16,883 nucleotides of DNA from Desulfonatronum sp. (GTDB lineage Bacteria; Desulfobacterota; Desulfovibrionia; Desulfovibrionales; Desulfonatronaceae). A program made the translations under genes and the position numbers. This document shows, in pieces, positions 7,722 through 15,536 of the stretch. The stretch lies in contig SKYX01000264.1 in NCBI GenBank assembly GCA_007127655.1, forward strand, positions 1-16,883, in the 5' to 3' direction. Every line of letters starts with the position of its first letter. The stretch's first letter is position 1. The notes beneath the pieces are model-generated. The model worked only from the letters and a program-made list of their open reading frames with translations. It searched no databases and was not told the origin of the DNA.

Positions 7722-9425
7722 TCAAACCTTCTTGCCCTCAGCGGCCTGGACCTTGGCCCAGGAGTCCCGCAGGGAAATGATCCGGTTGAAGATCAGTTCC
7801 TCCGGAGTGCTGTCCACGGGGTCCACGCTGAAATAACCCAGACGTTCGAACTGCCAGCGGCTGCCCGTTTCCGCCGCGGCCAGATGCGGCTCCACCAGGC
7901 AGCTTTCCAGGATCTCCAGGGAGTTGGGGTTCAGATTGTGGCGAAAGTCCTTGCCTTCCGGGGCTTCGTTGGGATTGGGCGTGGTGAAGAGATGGTCGTA
8001 TATCCGGACCGTGGCCCGCTTGGCTGTTTTGGCGCAGACCCAGTGCAGGGTGGCCTTGACCTTACGCCCGTCCGGTGTTCCCCCTCCCCGTGAGGCCGGA
8101 TCATAGGTGCAATGCAGTTCCACCACCTCGCCCAGGCTGTTTTTGATCACTTCCCGGCAGGTGATGTAGTATCCGTAGCGCAGCCGGACTTCCCGGCCAG
8201 GAGCCAGCCGGTAAAACTTCTTGGGCGGCTCCTCCATGAAATCGTCTCGCTCAATATACAGCTCTCGACCAAAGGGCAGCACGCGCGTTCCCATCTCCGG
8301 ACTCTCCGGGTGCAGAGGGGCTTCCAGCTCGTCTATCTGGTCCTCCGGGTAATTGGAAATTATCACTTTCAGGGGCCGAAGCACGGCCATCACTCGCGGG
8401 GCACGGGCGTTGAGCACCTCCCTGACACAGTGTTCCAACATGGAAATATCCACCAGAGAGTCGGCCCGGGCCACGCCAATCCGGTCACAGAATGTCCGCA
8501 GCGCCTCCGGAGGCACGCCCCGCCGCCGCAGGCCGGTGATGGTGGGCATCCGCGGGTCGTCCCAACCAGACACGGCCTTGTCCTGGACGAGCTGGATCAG
8601 CTTGCGTTTACTGAGCACGGTGTAGCTCAGGTTCAGCCGGGCGAACTCGATCTGTTCCGGATGGCACGGGGTTTCGAGAGCGTCCAGAAACCAATGGTAC
8701 AGGGGACGGTTGTTTTCGAACTCCAGGGTGCAGATGGAATGGGTGATCCCCTCGATGGAATCGGACAGGCAGTGGGCGAAGTCGTACATGGGGTAGATGC
8801 ACCAGGCGTCTCCGGTCCGGTGATGGGCGGCCTTTTTGATCCGGTAGATCACCGGATCGCGCAGGCTGACGTTGGGCGAAGCCATGTCAATCTTGGCCCG
8901 GAGCACGTGTTCGCCGTCCTTGAACTCCCCGGCCCGCATCCGGGCGAACAGATCAAGATTCTCTTCAACGGTTCGGTCGCGGTACGGGCTGTTTCGGCCC
9001 GGCTCGGTCAAGGTGCCGCGGTAGGCCCGGATATCTTCGGCGCTCAGGCTGCAAACGTAGGCCTTGTCCCGACGGATCAACTCCTGGGCGTAGTCGTGCA
9101 GCCGTTCGAAGTAGTCCGAGGCGTAGAACAGGTTGTCGCCCCAGTCGAAGCCCAGCCAGCGCACGTCGCGCTTGATGGACTCCACGTATTCCACGTCCTC
9201 CTTGATTGGATTGGTGTCGTCGAAACGCAGGTGGCAGGCTCCGCTGAATTCACGGGCCAAGCCAAAATTCAGGCAGATAGACTTGGCGTGACCGATATGC
9301 AGATATCCGTTGGGTTCCGGGGGAAATCGGGTCGTCACCCGCCCGTTGTTTTTTCCGGCCCGCAGGTCTTCCTCGACGATGGTCTTGATGAAATTGGGAG
9401 CAATGCTGTTGGTGGTGTTCGTCAT
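7722..9425 (-). CDS. glnS: Glutaminyl-tRNA synthetase
   Basis: A 567-residue class I aminoacyl-tRNA synthetase that charges tRNA-Gln with glutamine in the cytoplasm. The ATP-binding signature sits in [15 protein letters not shown] (HIGH at 43-46), and the KMSKS-like loop is VLSKRK at 270-275. GlnRS-typical segments include [25 protein letters not shown]-like [14 protein letters not shown], and the C-terminal anticodon-binding beta barrels. Length matches E. coli GlnS (about 554). GAGGAG a few bases upstream supports the ATG at 9425. The gene starts 22 bp after the stop of the Dsb-type gene, so the two are probably co-transcribed. Many bacteria lack GlnRS and use GatCAB instead, so its presence is mildly informative about lineage. 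Very confident. Confidence 0.98.
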   Translation of the reverse strand: MTNTTNSIAPNFIKTIVEEDLRAGKNNGRVTTRFPPEPNGYLHIGHAKSICLNFGLAREFSGACHLRFDDTNPIKEDVEYVESIKRDVRWLGFDWGDNLFYASDYFERLHDYAQELIRRDKAYVCSLSAEDIRAYRGTLTEPGRNSPYRDRTVEENLDLFARMRAGEFKDGEHVLRAKIDMASPNVSLRDPVIYRIKKAAHHRTGDAWCIYPMYDFAHCLSDSIEGITHSICTLEFENNRPLYHWFLDALETPCHPEQIEFARLNLSYTVLSKRKLIQLVQDKAVSGWDDPRMPTITGLRRRGVPPEALRTFCDRIGVARADSLVDISMLEHCVREVLNARAPRVMAVLRPLKVIISNYPEDQIDELEAPLHPESPEMGTRVLPFGRELYIERDDFMEEPPKKFYRLAPGREVRLRYGYYITCREVIKNSLGEVVELHCTYDPASRGGGTPDGRKVKATLHWVCAKTAKRATVRIYDHLFTTPNPNEAPEGKDFRHNLNPNSLEILESCLVEPHLAAAETGSRWQFERLGYFSVDPVDSTPEELIFNRIISLRDSWAKVQAAEGKKV

Positions 9426-9447
9426 GTGTTCATCTCCTCATCAACCT

Positions 9448-10260
9448 TTAGTTCGACTCGGCCGCGTCCCGCGTCTTGGCCAGTTCAATGACGCGCTGAA
9501 ACTCGGACAACGGAACGGCCCCTCGCAGCGGCATGCCGTTGACCAGAAACATGGGAGTGCCGCTGAAGCCGAATTTACGGGCCTCTTCCATATCGGCCTG
9601 GATCAGTTCAGCCAATTCCGGGCGCTTGCGGTCCTCGGCGAACCGCTCCGGGTCGAGACCGAGTTCGGCGACGATTTCCTGAAGCACGGCCTCAGCCCCG
9701 CCCCGCAACCGGCCCTGTTGCTCAAAAAGCCGGTCATGCAACTCCCAGGCCGCATCATGGCTTTGCAGGGCCGCGGCCTCGAAAGCCAGGGCCAGTTCAT
9801 GGGAAACCGGATTCAGGGGCAGATGTTTGAACACCAGGCGCAATTCTCCGGCCTGATCCAGGACCATCAGGCGTTTCACGGTCTCCGTGGCCTGACTGCA
9901 ATACGGACACTGAAAATCTGAATATTCGACAATTGTCACCGTGGCATCCGGATTGCCCCGGATGGGACGTTTGAAAGACACTTCCGGATTACGCACCATG
10001 GCCAGGTCAGCCTGTTCCTGCCGACGCTGATCCGCCTCCCGCTTGGCCATTACGGCCTGTTCCAGAATTTCCACCAGTTCGGCGGGATTGTCCCGCAACA
10101 CATCCAACACCAACTCAGGATGGGCCTTAAGCAGCGCCTGAATCTCGGACGGCGTGATGTTTCCGGACGTGTTTTGAGCATCAGCTGCCTTGAGGGCAAG
10201 CCCGCAGAAAAAGAATGCCAAGGCCGAAACAAAAAAAGAAAGCCGTAAGGTTTTTATCAT
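9448..10260 (-). CDS. Exported DsbA/ScsC-like thiol:disulfide protein
   Basis: A 270-residue secreted protein with a signal peptide at about residues 1-28 (basic start, hydrophobic FFVSALAFFFCGLAL, then ADA). Residues about 35-90 are helical and charged (SEIQALLKAHPELVLDVL), like the N-terminal oligomerisation segment of ScsC/DsbG-type proteins. The thioredoxin fold follows, with active site Cys118-Pro-Tyr-Cys121 in YSDFQCPYCS and the cis-proline Pro236 in SGTPMF; the helical insert lies between them. It would oxidise or isomerise disulfides in the periplasm. Whether it is an oxidase or an isomerase cannot be read off; the CPYC motif and helical N-terminus lean towards the ScsC group. No DsbB/DsbD-like partner is recognisable nearby. 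GGAG lies 11 bases before the ATG. Confidence 0.9.
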   Translation of the reverse strand: MIKTLRLSFFVSALAFFFCGLALKAADAQNTSGNITPSEIQALLKAHPELVLDVLRDNPAELVEILEQAVMAKREADQRRQEQADLAMVRNPEVSFKRPIRGNPDATVTIVEYSDFQCPYCSQATETVKRLMVLDQAGELRLVFKHLPLNPVSHELALAFEAAALQSHDAAWELHDRLFEQQGRLRGGAEAVLQEIVAELGLDPERFAEDRKRPELAELIQADMEEARKFGFSGTPMFLVNGMPLRGAVPLSEFQRVIELAKTRDAAESN

Positions 10261-10337
10261 GGGTCAGTGTGCTCCATTCCGAATATATAAAGACAGTTTT
10301 CGGTTCATTTAGGGTTAGCAGACGAAGATATCCAAAG

Positions 10338-10366
10338 CTCATAGGGACGGAAGAGATTTATTGCAA
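10338..10366 (-). promoter_or_regulatory. Candidate sigma-70 promoter for the Dsb-type gene and glnS
   Basis: On the minus strand TTGCAA (10366-10361) and TATGAG (10343-10338) are separated by 17 bp, in the 124-bp gap upstream of the Dsb-type gene, leaving a leader of about 70 bases. Each hexamer matches four of six consensus bases, so the call is weak. The gap itself is AT-richer than the flanking genes. Confidence 0.25.
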
Positions 10367-10384
10367 AACAGTACGCCTCGACCA

Positions 10385-11380
10385 TTAAAAAAATGAATGG
10401 AACGTCATGACCAACACGGTCAGGCTGAGGAACACGATGATGACGTGCCCCAGCATCAGTCCTTTCAGGCGCATGGGATTCTGGCTTTTGATCAACGGAA
10501 CCAGGCTCAACCAGGCCAGCAGGGATAAAATCAGAAACGCCAGCATGGCCACAAGGGCCGAAGATTCAGATAACGCCGTAAGGGCCATCGAAAGCCGGAG
10601 GGACTGGTCCTGGAGCACCATCTCGGCCCAAGGCAGGCACAGAGCGGCAAACGCCGCCACGCCCCAAAGCGCCTGGACCACTCCGGAACTCAAGGCCCTG
10701 GCGGCGCAAGTCCGCGTGGCCCAGGCGTAGTAGTCCCGTCCGTAGTCTTCCTTGTTGCGCCGCACCACCAGAAACAGCAGCCCCGCCCCGCCGGCCAGGG
10801 CCAGGGCCAAAAACAGCCCTTGGGCCCAGATCAGCCAAGCCGTGGGATGCTGAAGCAACTCCGGCAGAGCCAGGGGATCCATTTTAGGGGCCAAACCCTC
10901 AAAACGACTGATTTCCTGCCAGCCGACCACGAAAAGCATCAGGGCGGCCATCCAGGCCAAGCAGGAAAGAGCGCCGAGTACGAAGTGCACAGCGGCACCC
11001 TTCTTGTGTCGCCTCCAAGCCCGGGCGACGATGATGGACGTCAAGACAGCCAGCATGCCCACGTGCCCGGGGATGTCGAAAAAAAGGTGGTAAAATTGCC
11101 GCAGCGTCCCGGACACCGGCCAGATATCGCCGATCCACAGTCCCCACCTCGCTGAAATGAGCAACAGCCACACGCCCAAAACGAGCATGCCGAACTCGGA
11201 AATCTGCTTGGCCAGTTTGTCCGCGAAAACCCTGGTTTTTTTTCTGTACGCCGCGGCCGTAAGCACGGCCACGAACACCGCGCCCATGGCGATCAGGCCA
11301 GGCAGGAGCAATCCCGCCAAGCCCAAGGCCGGAAGCAGAACGTCCAGCGCAACCAGGGCCGATATGTCTTCCATTCGCAT
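10385..11380 (-). CDS. Unrecognised inner-membrane protein with about eight helices
   Basis: A 331-residue, strongly hydrophobic protein that I do not recognise. Likely membrane segments lie at about 15-43, 63-83, 101-121, 131-153, 181-206, 232-256, 273-297 and 308-328. Short basic loops (AYRKKTR, RAWRRHKK, VVRRNK) point to cytoplasmic faces. Histidines lie in or near helices (His98, His106, His132, His178, His312), which could ligate haem or metal or mean nothing. It starts 21 bp after the stop of the GtrB-like glycosyltransferase, with AGGGAG before the ATG, so the two are probably co-transcribed. A role in lipid-linked sugar handling is possible from context only; a respiratory or quinone-linked membrane subunit is an alternative. 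The downstream gap holds no clear terminator. Confidence 0.85.
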   Translation of the reverse strand: MRMEDISALVALDVLLPALGLAGLLLPGLIAMGAVFVAVLTAAAYRKKTRVFADKLAKQISEFGMLVLGVWLLLISARWGLWIGDIWPVSGTLRQFYHLFFDIPGHVGMLAVLTSIIVARAWRRHKKGAAVHFVLGALSCLAWMAALMLFVVGWQEISRFEGLAPKMDPLALPELLQHPTAWLIWAQGLFLALALAGGAGLLFLVVRRNKEDYGRDYYAWATRTCAARALSSGVVQALWGVAAFAALCLPWAEMVLQDQSLRLSMALTALSESSALVAMLAFLILSLLAWLSLVPLIKSQNPMRLKGLMLGHVIIVFLSLTVLVMTFHSFF

Positions 11381-11401
11381 GATATTTGGCTCCCTAAAGT
11401 C

Positions 11402-12331
11402 TTATCGCTCGATGATCTCGCGAATAATATAGGACTTATCCTTGGATTTCTCGTAGTAGAGCTTGGACATCATGTCCGCGAGGAGGCCGCTGACAAAGAG
11501 TTGCAATCCGGTGATCACGGAAAAGGCGGACAGGAGCGGCCAGACCGTGTTGGAAAGGTTTTGTCCCTTCAGGAACAAGACCAACGTATATAACGAGAAA
11601 ATCATTCCGATACCCAGCAGGACCATTCCGGCTCCGCCCAGCAGATGCAAGGGCCGGACCGCGTACTTGTTCCAAAACCACACGGAAACCATGTCCACGA
11701 AACCCTTCATGGCCCGTTTCCAGTTGTACTTGGAGACCCCGGCGATCCGGGGCCGATGATTGACCTCCACCTCGCCCACGGTGAAGCCCTTGATCTTCAG
11801 CAGGGCCGGAATAAAGCGGTGCATCTCGCCGAACAGGTTAATGTTCTCGAAACACTCTCGCCGATAGACCTTCAAGGCACAGCCACTGTCGTGAATCCTG
11901 TCCTTGACCAGCACGTCCCGCAACATCTTGGCCCCGTTGGAAAAGAACCGCTTGGAAAAATTATCCTTTCGATTCTTGCGCCATCCTGAAACCACATCAT
12001 AGTCATGCTCTTCCAAAAAAGCGATCATCCGGGGGATGTCCCGGGGGTCATTCTGCCGATCCCCATCCATGGTCACGATATACCGGTAGCGGGACTGCTT
12101 GATTCCAGCGTCGAAAGCAGCTGTTTGCCCGAAGTTACGGCGAAAGCGAATAATCTTCGCAGGTGAACATTCCTTGGCCCGCTTCAGCGTCTCATCCTCG
12201 GACCCGTCGTCCACCAGGATGATTTCATACATATACCCGTTGGCTTCGCAGACATCCTTGATCTCTCGGTGCAGTTCCACCACGTTGCCCTCTTCGTTGT
12301 ACAAAGGCACGACAACCGATAATTTTATCAT
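11402..12331 (-). CDS. Polyprenyl-phosphate glycosyltransferase, GT2 family, GtrB/DPM1-like
   Basis: A 309-residue protein with a GT-A fold at about 1-220: SVVVPLYNEEGNV at the start, VDDGSEDET, and the metal/nucleotide motif MDGD (DGD at 89-91) followed by RQNDPRDIP. HRPRIAGVSKYNW (about 192-204) is typical of the dolichol/undecaprenyl-phosphate sugar transferase group. Two membrane helices follow at about 228-254 and 263-287, with a short charged C-terminal tail, the usual topology of GtrB/ArnC/YfdH proteins. It would move a sugar from a nucleotide donor to undecaprenyl phosphate at the inner face of the membrane, for later use on LPS or other surface polymers. The neighbours are a double glycosyltransferase upstream and a polytopic membrane protein downstream. 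The exact sugar is unknown. Confidence 0.93.
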   Translation of the reverse strand: MIKLSVVVPLYNEEGNVVELHREIKDVCEANGYMYEIILVDDGSEDETLKRAKECSPAKIIRFRRNFGQTAAFDAGIKQSRYRYIVTMDGDRQNDPRDIPRMIAFLEEHDYDVVSGWRKNRKDNFSKRFFSNGAKMLRDVLVKDRIHDSGCALKVYRRECFENINLFGEMHRFIPALLKIKGFTVGEVEVNHRPRIAGVSKYNWKRAMKGFVDMVSVWFWNKYAVRPLHLLGGAGMVLLGIGMIFSLYTLVLFLKGQNLSNTVWPLLSAFSVITGLQLFVSGLLADMMSKLYYEKSKDKSYIIREIIER

Positions 12332-12394
12332 GATTGCAACTCAACTTGTTTCATAACTGTTCGATAATCAGGTAAAATTCAATCGTACCCATGC

Positions 12395-14755
12395 TCAGCC
12401 CAGCTCCATTCGATCTAAAACCCGCTGGAATCGATCATGGAACCTCTCGGCCACGAAGGCTTCCCGGCGCTCCCGTTGAGACTGGATCACCCGCTGATGG
12501 ATTTGGTCGTCGCGGATCAGCACATGGGCCAGAGCGGCCAGCCGGGAAGAACTCTCCACGTGGTGGATCAGCACTCCAGCTCCGCCCATGGTCTCCGAGA
12601 CCGCGGAACGGGCTAAAGCCAGCACGGGGATATTGAACCACATGGCTTCAATCAGCGGCACGCCAAAGCCCTCGTGCTCACTCATGGACCAAAACAAATG
12701 GGCCGTGCGGTAGCAGGACTGCAAGTTCGAATCCGAAATGCTTCCAAGAAACAGCACGTTGTTTCTCAAGCCAAACTTGTCCACCATCCAGGTCAGGCTG
12801 ACATAATAAGGGTCCGCCAAGTCGTAGCCGCCCACCAGGATCAACCGGGCAAAAGGATCCAGGGTCCGGTACGCGGCAAAGGCCCTGATCAGTTGGTCCT
12901 GACGTTTGTTGGGTGCCACTCGTCCCACGAACAAAATATTCGTTCGTCCGTCCTGAAACCGGGCCATCAGGGTCGGCCCTGGAGAGTTGTTCCACTGGCC
13001 GGGGTCCACGATCAAGGGCAGTACGCCCGGATCATGAAATCCGGTCTGAGCCAGTTCCTGGGCATTGTAGGCGGATACGCCGACGCTAAGAGAAAATTTG
13101 GCCGCCAATAATCCGAGTTCAGTCCGACCGCCTTCCAGCAGGCTCACCCGAGCGTCGCTGTAGGGCGTATAGAAATGAGCCGGAGTGATATTATGGTAGA
13201 TCAGACACTTCGGTCCATTGTGACTTGCAGCAAATGGGGTCAAATCCGAACCGATGGAATGGTGGTAGATCAGGCCGTCGCCGGGCTTGATGCAACCGTC
13301 CTGATAAGGATGGGCCAAGTGTCGGGCCGCGGAATCCAGGTGCTGCCCGGGCAAATAGATTTCCGAGGCGAATCCCCGGGCAATGAGCTGTTCCCGGATG
13401 GCCCGGGCATAATTGGAAATGGCGTCGCCCAGGCGAAATCCGGCCACGATCTGGTGGACCGACCGACCCGAGGAGCGCACTTCGACACGGCTTGTTTCCG
13501 GCCTCGGCGCAGGGGTCGAGGTCGGAATCAGGCCCAACGCATGTTCATAGCGATCCACCACCCGCTCCCAGGAAGCGTGTTCCCGGGCATAGGCCTGGCC
13601 CAGTCGCCCCAGAGCGCTCAGCTCGGTTTCGGACGCCTGCTCCACGGTCGCGAACAAATCAGCCCATTGATCCAGGGTCTCCGCCAGCCAGCCGCCGCCA
13701 CTCCGGCGGACCACCGTGGCCGTGGCCAGACAGCGTCCGTGGGCCGCCACCGGTCGCTCACTGAACCAGGCCTCCATGATCACCCGCGAATAGCTCTCGT
13801 TCTCGCTGGGATGAAACAAGGCCCGGCATTTGGCCAAGAGAACGGCCTTGTCTTCTTCGCTCACCAAACCAAGATCCACCACGCCACGCTCCCGGTCGTC
13901 GTAGGAACGATCCCCCGGACCGGCAAGAACCAGTCGCAACCGGGACTCCGGGTGGCGGGCCTGATAAGCTTGATGGGCTTGAACCAGAAAGTTGGTATTC
14001 TTATGCAGATCCCTTCGGCCCAGACAAAGCACGAAGGCTTCGCCCGCCTGATCTAAAATCCGATTCGTGTCCGACCCGGCATGTGGAGCGACCAGTTCCA
14101 CCCCAGCGCCCACCAGCACACCCTTTGTGACGATCCCGGGGCCGTAGAGTCGCTCGGCCAGGGCCTGTTCTCCGGCGGAGAGGTACAGAATGCCCTTGGC
14201 CTGCCGAAAAATTCGCTCCACCTGGGAGAGATAAGCGTAAGCCTCGTCGTGCAGACAGGGCATCAGAAAGGCCCGCTCCGCCACCAGCGGCAGCCCGTTC
14301 AAAATAGGCCCGTACAGATAGGGCAGAAAGATCACGGCGGCGTAGTTTTGGCCCTGCCCGCGCAGATGGTTCAACAGTCCCTGGGCATTGACGCTGTCTG
14401 AGGCGAAAACTTCGGATGCGTTGCCGGGTACCGGACTGACTCCGGGCTTCAACATATTCCGATCCAGGCGCAGCAAATGACCGTTCAATGCGTTGAAATC
14501 CTGGAAGGAACTCCGGCGCAAGGCGAAGCGGCGAATCACCATTCCATCCTCGCGGCTTATGCCTTCGGGGTAATGGTTCTTGGCCCAATGGTCCTGAAAC
14601 GAGCGACCGCAGGTGGTCAGCACCTCGACGCCATGGCCCCGAGCCGCCAGCCGGGTGGCCATCTGCCAAGCCTGCTGTTCAGCCCCGCCCTTGAGGTCCT
14701 TGCCGAACCAGGGAATGACGATGGCGATGGTTCGCCCTATGGAATTGGTATGCAC
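12395..14755 (-). CDS. Fused double glycosyltransferase (two GT-B / GT4-like modules)
   Basis: A 786-residue cytoplasmic protein made of two complete glycosyltransferase modules. Module 1 (about 1-405) opens with IAIVIPWFGKDLKGGAEQQA, has a second-lobe strand FVLCLGRRDLHKNTNFLVQA, and carries an EX7E motif at Glu320-Glu328. A Pro/Ser-rich linker (about 406-430) follows. Module 2 (about 431-786) starts VHQIVAGFRLGDAISNYA, has NILFVGRVAPNKRQDQLIRA, and carries EX7E at Glu695-Glu703 (EGFGVPLIE). Both sites look intact, so it may add two sugars in turn, as bifunctional O-antigen or A-band synthases do. The only plausible start is a GTG at 14755-14753, with little Shine-Dalgarno; a TGA lies upstream in frame. 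It is 112 bp downstream of the coiled-coil gene. Donor and acceptor are unknown, though the nearby gmd suggests a GDP-mannose-derived sugar. Confidence 0.93.
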   Translation of the reverse strand: MHTNSIGRTIAIVIPWFGKDLKGGAEQQAWQMATRLAARGHGVEVLTTCGRSFQDHWAKNHYPEGISREDGMVIRRFALRRSSFQDFNALNGHLLRLDRNMLKPGVSPVPGNASEVFASDSVNAQGLLNHLRGQGQNYAAVIFLPYLYGPILNGLPLVAERAFLMPCLHDEAYAYLSQVERIFRQAKGILYLSAGEQALAERLYGPGIVTKGVLVGAGVELVAPHAGSDTNRILDQAGEAFVLCLGRRDLHKNTNFLVQAHQAYQARHPESRLRLVLAGPGDRSYDDRERGVVDLGLVSEEDKAVLLAKCRALFHPSENESYSRVIMEAWFSERPVAAHGRCLATATVVRRSGGGWLAETLDQWADLFATVEQASETELSALGRLGQAYAREHASWERVVDRYEHALGLIPTSTPAPRPETSRVEVRSSGRSVHQIVAGFRLGDAISNYARAIREQLIARGFASEIYLPGQHLDSAARHLAHPYQDGCIKPGDGLIYHHSIGSDLTPFAASHNGPKCLIYHNITPAHFYTPYSDARVSLLEGGRTELGLLAAKFSLSVGVSAYNAQELAQTGFHDPGVLPLIVDPGQWNNSPGPTLMARFQDGRTNILFVGRVAPNKRQDQLIRAFAAYRTLDPFARLILVGGYDLADPYYVSLTWMVDKFGLRNNVLFLGSISDSNLQSCYRTAHLFWSMSEHEGFGVPLIEAMWFNIPVLALARSAVSETMGGAGVLIHHVESSSRLAALAHVLIRDDQIHQRVIQSQRERREAFVAERFHDRFQRVLDRMELG

Positions 14756-14867
14756 GGTGAAATCGGATCGATGAAGTGATGAGAAGACGCGGTCCGGATC
14801 GGATCACGAAATATCTGGCCGGGAACGCTTGGTCGAGACGACGTGGCCGAGACTATCCGCCGCAACG

Positions 14868-15356
14868 TCAGCCGCGTTCCCGCAATTCCCGCAACTCGCT
14901 TTCCAGGCGGTCCACCATGGCCTGCTGAGCCGCGGCCCGGCCCTGAACGTCGCGCAATACCTCGGCCAGGTTGTGCTGCCCGCGCCGGACCTGCTCGTTG
15001 AGCTGACGATTGATGGCCATGGACTCCCGCAAGGCCTTGATCAGGGCCAGATTCACCGTACGCTGCTCCCGGAACAGCACCTCGTAGAATCTCAGGATGA
15101 AGCGATGCAGAAATCCGAGGTACTTCAGGGGAAACCGGCTCATCCTGGCCGGCAGCACAGTTCTGGACGGGAAACACTGGGCCGCTTCGTTGACCAGGCC
15201 TTCCACATGATAGCTGCGCAAGGCGATGTCGTCCTGCAGGGCCTTGATCATTGGATCGCCCTGATCCGCGTCCATTTCCGCCAATACGGCGTCGATCTTG
15301 GCATTGAGTTCGTCGACGGAGATTCCCGCCGCGGTGATATCGGTGGTTTCAGACAT
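14868..15356 (-). CDS. Unrecognised 162-residue coiled-coil protein in the polysaccharide cluster
   Basis: I do not recognise a catalytic domain. The N-terminal third is acidic and helical (SVDELNAKIDAVLAEMDADQ). The middle has an amphipathic, aromatic and basic patch (SRFPLKYLGFLHRFILRFYE), which could lie on a membrane surface. The C-terminal third is a heptad-rich coiled coil (about 108-162) full of Leu, Gln, Arg and Glu. There is no signal peptide or clear transmembrane helix. The ATG at 15356 is preferred; the frame stays open to a TTG at 15371 that lies inside a short repeat. It sits between gmd and the double glycosyltransferase, so a scaffold or membrane tether for the glycosyltransferases is a reasonable guess, as is a chain-length factor. 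Function unproven. Confidence 0.8.
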   Translation of the reverse strand: MSETTDITAAGISVDELNAKIDAVLAEMDADQGDPMIKALQDDIALRSYHVEGLVNEAAQCFPSRTVLPARMSRFPLKYLGFLHRFILRFYEVLFREQRTVNLALIKALRESMAINRQLNEQVRRGQHNLAEVLRDVQGRAAAQQAMVDRLESELRELRERG

Positions 15357-15363
15357 TATTCTT

Positions 15364-15418
15364 GGGTTCAACGGTTATGAAAGTTCAACGGTTCAATGGT
15401 TCACGGTTCAACGGTTCT
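15364..15418. repeat. Degenerate GGTTCA short tandem repeat (second copy)
   Basis: About seven GGTTCA-like cores (GGGTTCA, ACGGTTA, AAGTTCA, ACGGTTCA, ATGGTTCA, CGGTTCA, ACGGTTCT) run at 7-8 bp spacing immediately upstream of the coiled-coil gene. This is the same core, spacing and orientation as the repeat inside the mlaF 3' end 14 kb away. Here it is not translated unless the TTG at 15371 is used as a start. Confidence 0.85.
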
Positions 15419-15490
15419 GAAGCTGGAGGCAGGATCACAGCCCCTCGACTTGTCACTACCCGTCCTGTCGCCAAACATGCGACGTCTCTC

Positions 15491-15534
15491 TCTTCTGACT
15501 CCTGTCTCCTGAATTCTGACTCCTGAATTCTGTC
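15491..15534. repeat. Heptamer short tandem repeat (TYCTGNN)
   Basis: The plus strand reads as successive 7-mers TTCTGAC, TCCTGTC, TCCTGAA, TTCTGAC, TCCTGAA, TTCTGTC, giving near-perfect 14-bp units at 15507-15520 and 15521-15534. It begins three bases past the gmd stop codon. Together with the GGTTCA repeat it fills most of the 180-bp gap between gmd and the coiled-coil gene. The middle part (15419-15490) holds a 5-bp stem at 15467-15471/15479-15483 without a following T-run and nothing else I recognise. Confidence 0.85.
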
Positions 15535-15536
15535 TT

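Noticed and set aside
8112..9491. Long plus-strand open frame of 459 codons
   Set aside because: It lies wholly antisense to glnS, whose motifs are unmistakable. Its product is His/Gln/Gly/Val-rich low-quality sequence, as expected from the complement of a GC-rich gene.
10385..10397. T-run at the end of the 331-residue membrane protein gene as a terminator
   Set aside because: The T7 run is part of the final Phe codons and stop, and no GC-rich stem precedes it.
14868..15371. TTG start for the coiled-coil protein at 15371
   Set aside because: The TTG falls inside the short repeat and an ATG follows five codons later, so the ATG at 15356 is preferred.
15467..15483. Hairpin GTCGC/GCGAC as a gmd terminator
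   Set aside because: Five-bp stem, 7-base loop, and no T-run after it on the minus strand.
15364..15534. CRISPR-like array
   Set aside because: The repeat units are 7-15 bp with no spacers between them and no cas genes nearby.
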